Shown here: piece by piece, positions 7,173 to 15,058 of the stretch
Layout: each line of letters starts with the position of its first letter
Position numbering within the stretch: the first letter of the stretch is position 1
DNA from: CAZDGV01 sp964505195
Lineage (GTDB): Bacteria; Bacteroidota; Bacteroidia; Chitinophagales; Chitinophagaceae
Reading direction: 5' to 3'
Assembly (NCBI GenBank): GCA_964505195.1
Contig: CAZDGV010000019.1
Coordinates: 1 to 30,674, forward strand
Length of the DNA: 30,674 nt
The notes under the pieces: model-generated
Seen by the model: only the letters and a program-made list of their open reading frames with translations
The model's database searches: none
Told to the model about the DNA's origin: nothing
Program-made: the position numbers and the translations under genes

Positions 7173-8028
7173 ATTTGCAGCTGTAGGAGAACTTCGTCTT
7201 TCCGAAAAGAATACCTGTGCCTTCCTGATAGTCACCATCGGCAATCAGCTCAAGCACATAGCCATCTCTAGAAAATTTGTAGTTGCGATAGGTGGTGGTT
7301 AGTGTTTCATCCAGCACATTATTGTCGTAGTACCGGGTGGTCATTTTTGTCAGCACATTTTTAGAAGGCGTACCAAGATTCAATGCCATGATGTAGGGTG
7401 CCGTAAGTGAACCATCGGGCAATACATATAAAAAGTTGCGAACGGTTTGCGCAGTATTGTATTCTAAATCAGCCTCGGAAAGCTTGCTTTCAAAACCGGG
7501 AAGTACAATTTCAAATTTCGACTGGGTAAGATTTCCCGCAGTATAGGTGTAGGTAGATCTGAATACAGGAACGGGGACACCTTTGATGAAATAATCTTTT
7601 TTGATCAGGTTGCCTTCAGGGTTATAGCTAAAAAGCACTTCCAGCGTATCCGACTGGGGATCTTCCGGATCCTGGGGTCCTATGAATTTGGTAACGCGAC
7701 CGGTGGTGGCGTTACGAACAAAATACCTGCCGTCGCCAACCAGCATGGTATCGCCACGGTAAGTGAAGCCGGCATTAAACAGTGCTGTGTTGGAAGTGCT
7801 ATCGAAAATGAATGTGCCGGTTGCCACTTGAGCAGGATTGAAAAAAGTGGTATGACTGGCTATTCCAAAACCAGTTGCGGTATCCAGCGAGGCGATCGCC
7901 GATATTCTGCAATCGTTTCCTAAATAAACCGGATTGGCTTCACCGGTTTCAAAACTTTTTTCCTTGGTGCATGATGCCAGCACGAAGGCAAACAAAAGTA
8001 TTGCAGCGTATCGGATGTTATTCATCAT
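7171..8028 (-). CDS. Hypothetical lipoprotein
   Basis: A 285-residue predicted lipoprotein of unknown function. The signal peptide ends in a lipobox with the acylated cysteine at C20 (VLASC), followed by TKEKSFETGE. The mature part is strand-rich, with segments such as YNPEGNLIKKDYF and YTYTAGNLTQSKFEI that recall the repeated short strands seen in many Bacteroidota lipoproteins of the DUF4595 or YD-like type, though I cannot assign a family. It follows lspA after 12 bases, so the enzyme that cleaves lipoprotein signal peptides is directly upstream of a gene for one of its substrates. No catalytic motif is seen. Confidence 0.82.
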   Translation of the reverse strand: MMNNIRYAAILLFAFVLASCTKEKSFETGEANPVYLGNDCRISAIASLDTATGFGIASHTTFFNPAQVATGTFIFDSTSNTALFNAGFTYRGDTMLVGDGRYFVRNATTGRVTKFIGPQDPEDPQSDTLEVLFSYNPEGNLIKKDYFIKGVPVPVFRSTYTYTAGNLTQSKFEIVLPGFESKLSEADLEYNTAQTVRNFLYVLPDGSLTAPYIMALNLGTPSKNVLTKMTTRYYDNNVLDETLTTTYRNYKFSRDGYVLELIADGDYQEGTGILFGKTKFSYSCK

Positions 8029-8040
8029 GTTGCATTATTG

Positions 8041-8715
8041 TTATAGTACCTGCGATTGATCTGTTACAGGACTGTTGGTTTCTACAGTTGCCGGCGGAGG
8101 ATTTTCTTCTTCCTCTTTAAAGAAACGCTTCTGAAACAATAAAATTGTGATAATGCCTATAGAAATCGAGGCATCGGCAATGTTAAAAATCGGCTGGAAG
8201 AAGGTAAACGGTTCGCCGCCGATAAAGGGCACCCAGTTGGGCAGGATTACATTTTCAATGATGGGAAAGTAGAGCATGTCCACCACATGTCCGTGCATGA
8301 AAGCGGCATAGCCCTTTTCTGGAAACATGGTAGCAAGCGGGCCACCAATTTCACTGGCGGTAAAAATCATGCCATAAAACATGCTGTCGATCAAGTTGCC
8401 CACCGCTCCAGCATAAATGAGGCCGGCGCAAATGATAAAGCCTGTATGATATTTTCGGTCGATGATGCGTTTGATATAGAAGGTTCCGAAAAAGACCGCT
8501 ACCAAACGAAATAAGGTAAGTGCCAGCTTGCCCCATTCGCCGCCTATCTTCCAGCCATAGGCCATGCCTTCGTTTTCAATAAAATATAGTCTGAACCATG
8601 TTCCCAGCATCATTCTCTCTTCGTGGTAGTATAAAGTGGTCTTTATCCAAATCTTTAATGCCTGGTCGGCCAGCAGAATCACTAATATCAGTAATACAAG
8701 ATTTCTGTACTTCAC
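8041..8715 (-). CDS. lspA: Lipoprotein signal peptidase (signal peptidase II)
   Basis: A 224-residue inner-membrane aspartic protease that cleaves the signal peptide of diacylated prolipoproteins. Four hydrophobic segments are visible (about 6-24, 63-81, 92-107, 183-194). The catalytic aspartates are D146 in GHVVDM and D181 in FNIADASISIG; N107-D110 (GNLIDS) and N48 (ENEGMAYG) are also conserved family positions. It is longer than the roughly 160-170 residues of E. coli-type LspA because of extra residues between NLID and VVD and between VVD and NIAD, and it has a charged tail (EEEEN). I believe this extended form is usual in Bacteroidota. The start is GTG at 8715. It lies between murF-alr and a lipoprotein gene. 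Confidence 0.94.
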   Translation of the reverse strand: MKYRNLVLLILVILLADQALKIWIKTTLYYHEERMMLGTWFRLYFIENEGMAYGWKIGGEWGKLALTLFRLVAVFFGTFYIKRIIDRKYHTGFIICAGLIYAGAVGNLIDSMFYGMIFTASEIGGPLATMFPEKGYAAFMHGHVVDMLYFPIIENVILPNWVPFIGGEPFTFFQPIFNIADASISIGIITILLFQKRFFKEEEENPPPATVETNSPVTDQSQVL

Positions 8716-8736
8716 TTTCAGTTATTTGAACAGGAA

Positions 8737-8744
8737 CAAAGATA
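8737..8744 (-). promoter_or_regulatory. Bacteroidota -7 box for lspA
   Basis: Read on the minus strand this is TATCTTTG, matching TAnnTTTG and ending 21 bases before the GTG start. No good -33 box is seen. It suggests that lspA and the lipoprotein gene can be transcribed apart from murF-alr. Confidence 0.45.
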
Positions 8745-8787
8745 AGGATTGGCCTGCATCAGGTGCAGAACGGGCGGAGCATTACCC

Positions 8788-11262
8788 TTATTCTTCGTAG
8801 TAAACGCGCTTCACGCGCTGACTAATGCCGGTCATTATTTCGTAGGCAATGGTATTATGCCAGGCCGCCAGCTGTGTTATGGGAAGTGCTTTTCCAAATA
8901 CCAGTACTTCATCGCCTTCTATCGCTTCAATGCCCGTAATGTCCAGCATCGTCATATCCATGCATATTTTGCCAATAGTAGGAGCCGGCTTTCCTTTTAT
9001 GAGCATATAAGCGTTACCGTTACCCATGCTGCGTGGATAGCCATCGGCATAACCAATGCGTACGGTAGCGATGGTGGTGGGCTTTTCAATTTTTCCGCTT
9101 CGGTTGTAACCTACCGTATCTCCGCGGTTCAGATGTTTGATTTGTGCGATGGTGGTCTTAAGACTTAAAGCAGGTTCAAGCTTCAGCGAAGCATGCGCAG
9201 CGCCAGTAATACCATACATGCCAATGCCCAGTCGCACCATTTCGTATTGCAGCTGTGGATGGCGCATAATACCCGAAGTATTGCTGAGATGTCTTAAAAA
9301 AGCTTGTCCTGTTTTTTCTTTCAAAATTTGGCAGCAGGTTTCAAATTGCATGCGCTGCTGTTCTGTGAATACATCTTCGGAAGCATCTTCTGCGGCTACC
9401 AGGTGACTGAAAACCGAACGCACCAAAAAACGCTTGCTTTGCATGAGCATCGTGCAGAGTGATTCTATTTCATTGGACAAAAATCCAAGGCGGTGCATGC
9501 CCGTATCCACTTTTATGTGTACAGGGTATTCAGAAATGCCTTCTTGTTCAAGAAAGCGATCAAAGGTTTTGAAAGTATGAAAGGAAAAGATTTCAGGTTC
9601 CAGTTGGTGTGCCACCAGCAAGGGATAAGCACTTGGCTCGGGATTCATTACCATAATAGGTAGGGTAATGCCTGCGCGTCGTAAAGTAACACCTTCATCC
9701 GTAAAAGCTACTGCTAAATAAGCAGCACCATGGTATTGTGCCAGTGCAGCAATTTCATGCGCACCACTTCCATACGAAAATGCTTTTACCATTACCATCA
9801 GCTTTGTATCGGGCGACAAGATTTGTCGGTAAGCACGCAAATTGGAAGCAACGGCGGTAAGATTAATTTCTAATCTTGTTTGGTGTGCCTGCTCTTCCAG
9901 CAAAGGCAATATGCGCTCCAGTTCAAAAATGCGGGACCCTTTCACGAGAATAGCTTCTTGACTAAATTCAATGCCTTCCCACGCCTGTATAAGTGCGTCG
10001 GTAGATGTATAATGCAAATGTGTGATGCCTGCTGCAAGGAATTGTGGAAGATAATTACCCGTTTTTTCACCCACGCTGATTACGCGCTGCACTTTGTGTA
10101 GCTGTGTGAGTGTTGCCATGGTTTGGTACAGATGAGCTTCTTCAGCTGCCGCACATTGAAAATCGGAGGTGATCAAGGTTTTCTTTGCATGCTGCGATTG
10201 TTGCTCCAGCATATTCATGGCAATGGCAAGACTGCTCAGATCCGCGCTGTAGCTGTCGTTTACAATGGTCGTATGATGTTTTCCTCTTTTCACTTCCAGT
10301 CGTAAGCTGATGGCTTTGAGCTGGCGAAATTTTTGCTGCAGCAGTTCGCCGGGTATGTTAAGATGCAGGCATACTGCCACACAAGTGATGGCATTGTTCA
10401 CCGATGCATCGTCGGTAAATGGAATGGAAATGAGCAGCGGGGATGATGCGTATTCGATTGCAATCAGCGTTTGGTCTGTTTGCTTTTCAACAGAACAAAT
10501 GCGTACCGAAGCGTTTTCATCACTTCCGAACGTGAAAAGATTTTTTTTCTTCAAGTCTTCCAGTCCGGCATTCTTTAATATGTCTGCATCTAATATCACC
10601 GTATCTGCAACTTGCAGTAACATCGATTTTTCTCTGCATTTTTCGCTACGGCTTGCAAAGCCCTCGTCATGTGCATCGCCAATGTTGGTGAGTACAGCAA
10701 TGGTAGGGCGAATCATTTTCGCAAGATTTTCCATCTCACCAATGGTGGATATGCCTGCTTCAAAAATGCCTAGAGTATGTCGGTGGTCCATTTCCCATAA
10801 GCTGAGTGGTACACCAATTTGTGAGTTATAGCTTTTAGGGCTGCGAACAATCTCGTAGTGATCACTAAGCAACTGATAAAGCCATTCTTTCACAATAGTT
10901 TTTCCGTTGCTTCCGGTTATGCCGATTACAGGAAAATGAAACTGACTGCGATGATATGCAGCAAGCTTTTGCAAAGCGAGCGTGGTGTTCTTTACGAGTA
11001 AGAAATTTGCATCCTTGTATGGCGATATTCCCACCACCTGATGGTGAACAATGAAATGACGAACGCCTTTTTGATAGCATTGATCAATATAGGCATGTCC
11101 GTCTTTTCGATCGGTTTGAAGCGCAAAGAATAGCGTTCCGCTGCTGATATGAATGGCGCGACTATCAGTAGCAAGATGTGTAATGCGATCGTCTTTTATG
11201 AACTGCAGCCAGCTGCCCTCAGTGATCGCTTTAATTTCCTGTATGGTATAGGACGCAGGCAT
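8788..11262 (-). CDS. MurF-alanine racemase fusion (bifunctional)
   Basis: An 824-residue fusion. Residues about 1-460 are a MurF-type Mur ligase with an ATP-binding GSNGKT loop (117-122), FEAG with E168, TNIGDAH (192-198) and K212 in the likely carbamylated-lysine segment. Residues about 463-824 are a PLP-dependent alanine racemase with K493 (MVKAFSYG) as the PLP lysine and Y719 (VGYNRSG) as the opposite catalytic base. Together they would make D-Ala and join D-Ala-D-Ala to UDP-MurNAc-tripeptide. The MurF half is less canonical than the stand-alone copy: GKTIVKEW instead of GKTTTKE, and NDSYSAD instead of the usual DxYNANP. Such fusions are known in Bacteroidota. It starts 3 bases after terC, so they share a transcript. 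The racemase half looks fully active; ligase activity is less sure. Confidence 0.93.
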   Translation of the reverse strand: MPASYTIQEIKAITEGSWLQFIKDDRITHLATDSRAIHISSGTLFFALQTDRKDGHAYIDQCYQKGVRHFIVHHQVVGISPYKDANFLLVKNTTLALQKLAAYHRSQFHFPVIGITGSNGKTIVKEWLYQLLSDHYEIVRSPKSYNSQIGVPLSLWEMDHRHTLGIFEAGISTIGEMENLAKMIRPTIAVLTNIGDAHDEGFASRSEKCREKSMLLQVADTVILDADILKNAGLEDLKKKNLFTFGSDENASVRICSVEKQTDQTLIAIEYASSPLLISIPFTDDASVNNAITCVAVCLHLNIPGELLQQKFRQLKAISLRLEVKRGKHHTTIVNDSYSADLSSLAIAMNMLEQQSQHAKKTLITSDFQCAAAEEAHLYQTMATLTQLHKVQRVISVGEKTGNYLPQFLAAGITHLHYTSTDALIQAWEGIEFSQEAILVKGSRIFELERILPLLEEQAHQTRLEINLTAVASNLRAYRQILSPDTKLMVMVKAFSYGSGAHEIAALAQYHGAAYLAVAFTDEGVTLRRAGITLPIMVMNPEPSAYPLLVAHQLEPEIFSFHTFKTFDRFLEQEGISEYPVHIKVDTGMHRLGFLSNEIESLCTMLMQSKRFLVRSVFSHLVAAEDASEDVFTEQQRMQFETCCQILKEKTGQAFLRHLSNTSGIMRHPQLQYEMVRLGIGMYGITGAAHASLKLEPALSLKTTIAQIKHLNRGDTVGYNRSGKIEKPTTIATVRIGYADGYPRSMGNGNAYMLIKGKPAPTIGKICMDMTMLDITGIEAIEGDEVLVFGKALPITQLAAWHNTIAYEIMTGISQRVKRVYYEE

Positions 11263-11265
11263 GTG

Positions 11266-12222
11266 TTATTCGATCCTATCTTTTGGTACGCCTTTTTTAT
11301 CGTGGTAGATTGAGTATAAAATAGATCCGCCGATACAGCTTACAATCACAAAAAGGGAGATCAGCACCTGCTGGTTTTTATCGATAAAAGTGCTCACCAG
11401 TTCTTCCAGTAACATTTTCAAACCAATGAAAACCAGCACAATTGCAATGCCTTGTTGGAGGTAGTCGAACTTGCTCACCGCTCCGCGTAATAAGAAGAAA
11501 AGTGAACGCAAGCCGAGTACGGCAAAAATATTCGATGTATAAATTACCAGTTCATTGCGGGTAATACCCATCACGGCAGGAATAGAATCTACCGCAAATA
11601 CAATATCCGTAGTTGCCAGCATTACCACTACCACAAACAGCGATGTGTAAAGTGGTTTGCCATCTCTGCGAATGCGGTATTTGCCTTCGCCGTCTTCCAT
11701 GGTGATGGGAAGGTAGCGTTTAAGGAATTTATATACGCCGCTATCCTGCGGATCGAATTCTTCATCCTGGGTGGCAGAAAACATTTTCATGCCTGTGTAA
11801 ATCAGGAAGGCGCCAAATAGGTATAGCAGCCAGTGAAAACGGTTAACGAGTTCAACGCCGAGGGTAATAAAGATGATGCGGAAAATGATTGCCATGAGAA
11901 TGCCGATCAGTAAAACACGCGGAATAAAGGTTTCTTTTACCTTGAAATAGCTGAATATGAGTACAAATACAAAAATGTTATCGATACTCAAGCTCCACTC
12001 CATCAGGTATCCGCTAATGTATTCAAGGGCGGTTTTTTGACCCTCTTCATACCACATGAATCCGCCAAAACCCAATGCCAGCGTAACCCAAAATAAAGTT
12101 TGAAACAATGCTTTGCGTATCGTAATTCCGGTAGATTTTTTACTCATGAGTCCGAGATCGAAGATCAATGCGAGTACTAAAACAATTCCAAAAGCCAGGT
12201 AAGTGATTTGCGTATGTGTCAT
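11266..12222 (-). CDS. TerC/Alx family integral membrane protein
   Basis: A 318-residue inner-membrane protein with about nine hydrophobic segments. The two signature acidic motifs of the TerC superfamily are present: EWSLSIDN (E75, D81) in the third helix and TTDIVFAVDSIPAV (D206, D212) after a cytoplasmic loop rich in charged residues (152-190). Family members, including E. coli Alx, are linked to manganese export and to loading of exported metalloproteins with metal; tellurium resistance is the historical name. No yybP-ykoY-type leader is visible in the 40 bases upstream. It sits between gldG and murF-alr, and its 3-base spacing to the latter implies cotranscription. Confidence 0.9.
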   Translation of the reverse strand: MTHTQITYLAFGIVLVLALIFDLGLMSKKSTGITIRKALFQTLFWVTLALGFGGFMWYEEGQKTALEYISGYLMEWSLSIDNIFVFVLIFSYFKVKETFIPRVLLIGILMAIIFRIIFITLGVELVNRFHWLLYLFGAFLIYTGMKMFSATQDEEFDPQDSGVYKFLKRYLPITMEDGEGKYRIRRDGKPLYTSLFVVVVMLATTDIVFAVDSIPAVMGITRNELVIYTSNIFAVLGLRSLFFLLRGAVSKFDYLQQGIAIVLVFIGLKMLLEELVSTFIDKNQQVLISLFVIVSCIGGSILYSIYHDKKGVPKDRIE

Positions 12223-12262
12223 GATGAATTAGAACAACTGAAATGTATTCAGTGATTAAAAA

Positions 12263-13996
12263 TTATTTTTTTACTGCTGTTTTTGTATAGCTCCGGGTAC
12301 GCCAGAACCTGTATGCCAGTCCTGCCAGTACGATCAGTAAGATGGGCATGCCGATATTCAGCATCTGCCAGTATAGTCGTTCTGCTTCCACAGTTTCTGC
12401 GTTCAGCAACTGCAGAGATATTTCCTTGTTGCGCAGCATTACCAGTGCCGGATTTCCGATCATGTACTGCAAAGCATTTAATAAAAACGTTCGGTTTGCA
12501 AAGCTGCGCTCCAAAACGCGACTGTATCCCATGGCAAAGGGTTCCTGTCTGCTAAACTCGTTGAGCACCATATCGCCATCGGCAACAACCAGCATGCTGT
12601 TGGGTTCACTTTGGGTAATGAAACTTCCGTAAGCTTGTGTGAAATATACTTTCATTTCATTGGAAGCTCTGTTGGCGTACAATGAATTGAATTTGCCTTC
12701 AAGCAGCACTGCTACTGGCAGATTTGTTTTATTGTATAGTTGAGGGTTTTCAATGGTTTTTAGTTCATCCAAGCTAATGATGGCAGGGGTGCTGAGTGTT
12801 TTTGCATTTTCACTGCTTGCAAGCAATACAAATTTTTGAATTCCTTTTGCAGCTACCGTATCAAGTGTATTGGTAAAACGGGTGAGTACCGGTTCAAGAT
12901 TTTTTGAAACAGGATGTTGATTTTGTGCCTGCAGCAAGGGATAATAATTAAAGGGAACATCAGCCAGTTGCGGTTGGTCGCCTGCCATGCCCACAACCAG
13001 CTTGCTCATATCACATTGTATGTCTTGCAGTAAATCGCGTTGAATACGTACGCCATATCGAAAAAGCAGATCGTCAAGATTAAGATTCCGATCATATGCA
13101 AGCGTTTGGCGGGTAAAAGCAAGGCTGTCTCGCTCTGCGTAGAGCATATCTAAAAACCAAAGAATTTTTCCTCCCTGCATTACGTATTGATCCAGCTTCA
13201 TTCTTACCGAATCGCTGAATGGTATGGAAGGTTTTACTACCATGATGGCAGCAAAGGAGGAGGGTATGGCATTTACTTCGGAGGGATTGAGTATGCTTAG
13301 GTCATAATCTGGCGCCAGACTTTGCACCAAATCGAAGGTTTCAGGTCCGGTAGGTTCGCCATTGCCGGTAAGGTAGGCGATCATGGGTTTTTTTTCCTGC
13401 TGCAGTTTATAAATAGCATCGGCCAATTTAAATTCAAGCAGGGCAGCGGCGTTGTTGATGCTTTTCGCTTCATCCAGTTGCAGGCGACCGCTCAGCGGAT
13501 CACGTGTGTACGCCGTTTTGCCACTCAGCAGATCGATGGAGATAGTACGACTTCCTTTTTTTACAATTGCAGCGGGATATACAATTTGTTCTGCGCTTTC
13601 TCCTGCTTTCTGTTGTACCTGCAAAGTGTAGGGCTGAATGCCCATGGCTTTAAGGCTATCAAAAAGTAATGCCTGTGCAGAATCGCTGAGGCCTTCGCCC
13701 GGTTTAATGAAGCGAATGGTCATTTTGTTGCCTGCATGTTCACGCATTTCATCTAGCACGTATTGCGTGTTTTTTTGCAGTTGACGAAAAACGGCAGGAA
13801 AATTGCCTTTCATTAAAACATCAATAGTAATCGTGCTGTCGAGATTTTGCAGCATTGTTTTTGTGTCGGCAGAAAGGGTGTAGCGTTGATCATCAGTGAG
13901 ATCTATTCTAATATTTACCCACTCCGCGCCGATATTCATCGCTATTACACCTGCGAGTACAAACCACCATTTATATTTCAGAAGCATTTGTTTCAT
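12263..13996 (-). CDS. gldG: Gliding motility ABC transporter substrate-binding protein GldG
   Basis: A 577-residue protein anchored by one N-terminal helix (about 11-27) and one C-terminal helix (about 550-567, followed by basic RFWRTRSYTKTAVKK). The N-terminal segment NIRIDLTDDQRYTLSADTK is typical of the GldG family, and the large domain between the helices should face the periplasm. In flavobacteria GldA, GldF and GldG are thought to form an ABC transporter needed for gliding or for stability of the gliding apparatus. It lies 32 bases after gldF, confirming the pair. No GldA ATPase gene is in the window; in many genomes it is encoded elsewhere. Confidence 0.9.
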   Translation of the reverse strand: MKQMLLKYKWWFVLAGVIAMNIGAEWVNIRIDLTDDQRYTLSADTKTMLQNLDSTITIDVLMKGNFPAVFRQLQKNTQYVLDEMREHAGNKMTIRFIKPGEGLSDSAQALLFDSLKAMGIQPYTLQVQQKAGESAEQIVYPAAIVKKGSRTISIDLLSGKTAYTRDPLSGRLQLDEAKSINNAAALLEFKLADAIYKLQQEKKPMIAYLTGNGEPTGPETFDLVQSLAPDYDLSILNPSEVNAIPSSFAAIMVVKPSIPFSDSVRMKLDQYVMQGGKILWFLDMLYAERDSLAFTRQTLAYDRNLNLDDLLFRYGVRIQRDLLQDIQCDMSKLVVGMAGDQPQLADVPFNYYPLLQAQNQHPVSKNLEPVLTRFTNTLDTVAAKGIQKFVLLASSENAKTLSTPAIISLDELKTIENPQLYNKTNLPVAVLLEGKFNSLYANRASNEMKVYFTQAYGSFITQSEPNSMLVVADGDMVLNEFSRQEPFAMGYSRVLERSFANRTFLLNALQYMIGNPALVMLRNKEISLQLLNAETVEAERLYWQMLNIGMPILLIVLAGLAYRFWRTRSYTKTAVKK

Positions 13997-14028
13997 ATAG
14001 CGCGCAACTCCATGCAGGTTCTAGTTTT

Positions 14029-14757
14029 TTAGTTCTTTTTTTCTATTCTTACAGTGGTAGTATAGAGCATTAGAAAAATGAGTGTAATAAAGTAAATAAT
14101 ATCTCTGCTATCAATTACTCCTCTGGCAATACTTCGATAATGCGCAGCTATACCCGGCATTTCAAGGTAATAATCTGCTCCACCTCGAAATGCAGGTAAG
14201 GAAGCGATTGCTTCAAAGCCGGCATACATGGTAAGACATGCTAAAAGTGAAATCAAAAATGCAGCTACAGCATTACGGGTAAAGCTGCTACAGCAAATGC
14301 TGAGTGCAGCAAAGCATCCCGCTAAAAGAAAAAGTCCGCCATAAGCACAGAGTAATGTGCCGATATCAAGCGCAGTTCCCGCCGCTTTCAATTGATCGAT
14401 GGTGAAAATATAGAGCATGGTTGGCAGCAAGGAAATCGTGATTACGCCCATGGCTGCCAAAAATTTTCCTCCTACCAGTCGGAATGCAGGAATGGGTTTG
14501 GTCCGTAAAATTTCCATGGTACCATTTCGGTATTCATCCGGAATCAGGCGCATGGTAATGGCAGGTATTAGAAATAGTAAGATATAGGGCGCAAGTGTAA
14601 AAAAAGATTCCAGCGAAGCGTATCCAAAATCGAGGATATTAAAACTTGAAAATACAAAAAGAAAGAGGCCGTTTAAACCCAGGAAAAGGATAATCGCCAG
14701 GTAGCCGGTCAAGCTGCTGAAATACTGAATCCATTCTTTTTTACAAATCGCCCACAT
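14029..14757 (-). CDS. gldF: Gliding motility ABC transporter permease GldF
   Basis: A 242-residue ABC-2 type permease with six hydrophobic segments. The segment MRLIPDEYRNGTMEILRTKPI, following the second helix, is the characteristic cytoplasmic loop of GldF/NosY-like permeases. Length fits the family. It is the first gene of a leftward run that continues with gldG, terC and murF-alr. A good Bacteroidota promoter lies directly upstream, with the -7 box only four bases from the ATG, so the mRNA is likely leaderless or nearly so. Confidence 0.9.
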   Translation of the reverse strand: MWAICKKEWIQYFSSLTGYLAIILFLGLNGLFLFVFSSFNILDFGYASLESFFTLAPYILLFLIPAITMRLIPDEYRNGTMEILRTKPIPAFRLVGGKFLAAMGVITISLLPTMLYIFTIDQLKAAGTALDIGTLLCAYGGLFLLAGCFAALSICCSSFTRNAVAAFLISLLACLTMYAGFEAIASLPAFRGGADYYLEMPGIAAHYRSIARGVIDSRDIIYFITLIFLMLYTTTVRIEKKN

Positions 14758-14761
14758 GTTG

Positions 14762-14794
14762 CAAAATTAAAGGTTTAAGGCTAGGGAAAGCAAA
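14762..14794 (-). promoter_or_regulatory. Bacteroidota promoter for gldFG
   Basis: On the minus strand a -33 box TTTG (14791-14794) and a -7 box TAATTTTG (14762-14769) are separated by 21 bases, matching the phylum pattern. The -7 box ends four bases before the gldF ATG, which predicts a start of transcription at or inside the start codon. Confidence 0.7.
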
Positions 14795-15058
14795 GTGTTT
14801 GGCTGGCATTCACTGTGTTTGCGCCGCTATTTAACAATTGATTTGCTGGTGCAGATGTATTTCTACGGATGTATATAAATCCTGATGTGTTTATCTCTTA
14901 AAAAAATAATTGCAAGAAAGTTTTTTCTTGTAATACGTTTTTCACCAATCTGCGCTATATCAAAAGTTCTTTTTAAGAGGCGTGGTTATGTAGAAGTCTG
15001 CTCCACAAAAAATCCAATATCTGTATAGTGTGATGTTGTAACTAAATAAACTGAAAAG
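14770..15058. other. Divergent spacer between gldF and the T9SS cargo gene
   Basis: About 300 bases without a credible coding frame. It holds the gldF promoter at the left and an 11-bp inverted repeat at 14909-14934. No TAnnTTTG box is found close to the cargo gene start at 15059, so the promoter of that gene is not identified. Confidence 0.5.
14909..14934. repeat. AT-rich inverted repeat
   Basis: An 11-bp stem (14909-14919 with 14924-14934, one G-U pair) encloses a GTTT loop and is followed by ACGTTTTTC. It could be a weak terminator of an unseen transcript, an mRNA leader hairpin of the cargo gene, or a protein-binding site. Confidence 0.45.

Noticed and set aside
8754..8768. Hairpin CTGCA-TCAGG-TGCAG between murF-alr and lspA as a terminator
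   Set aside because: A five-base stem with no T run in either direction is too weak to call.
10310..10831. A long plus-strand open frame of 173 codons inside the murF-alr gene
   Set aside because: It is antisense to a strongly conserved coding region, has no motif, and is a codon-bias shadow.
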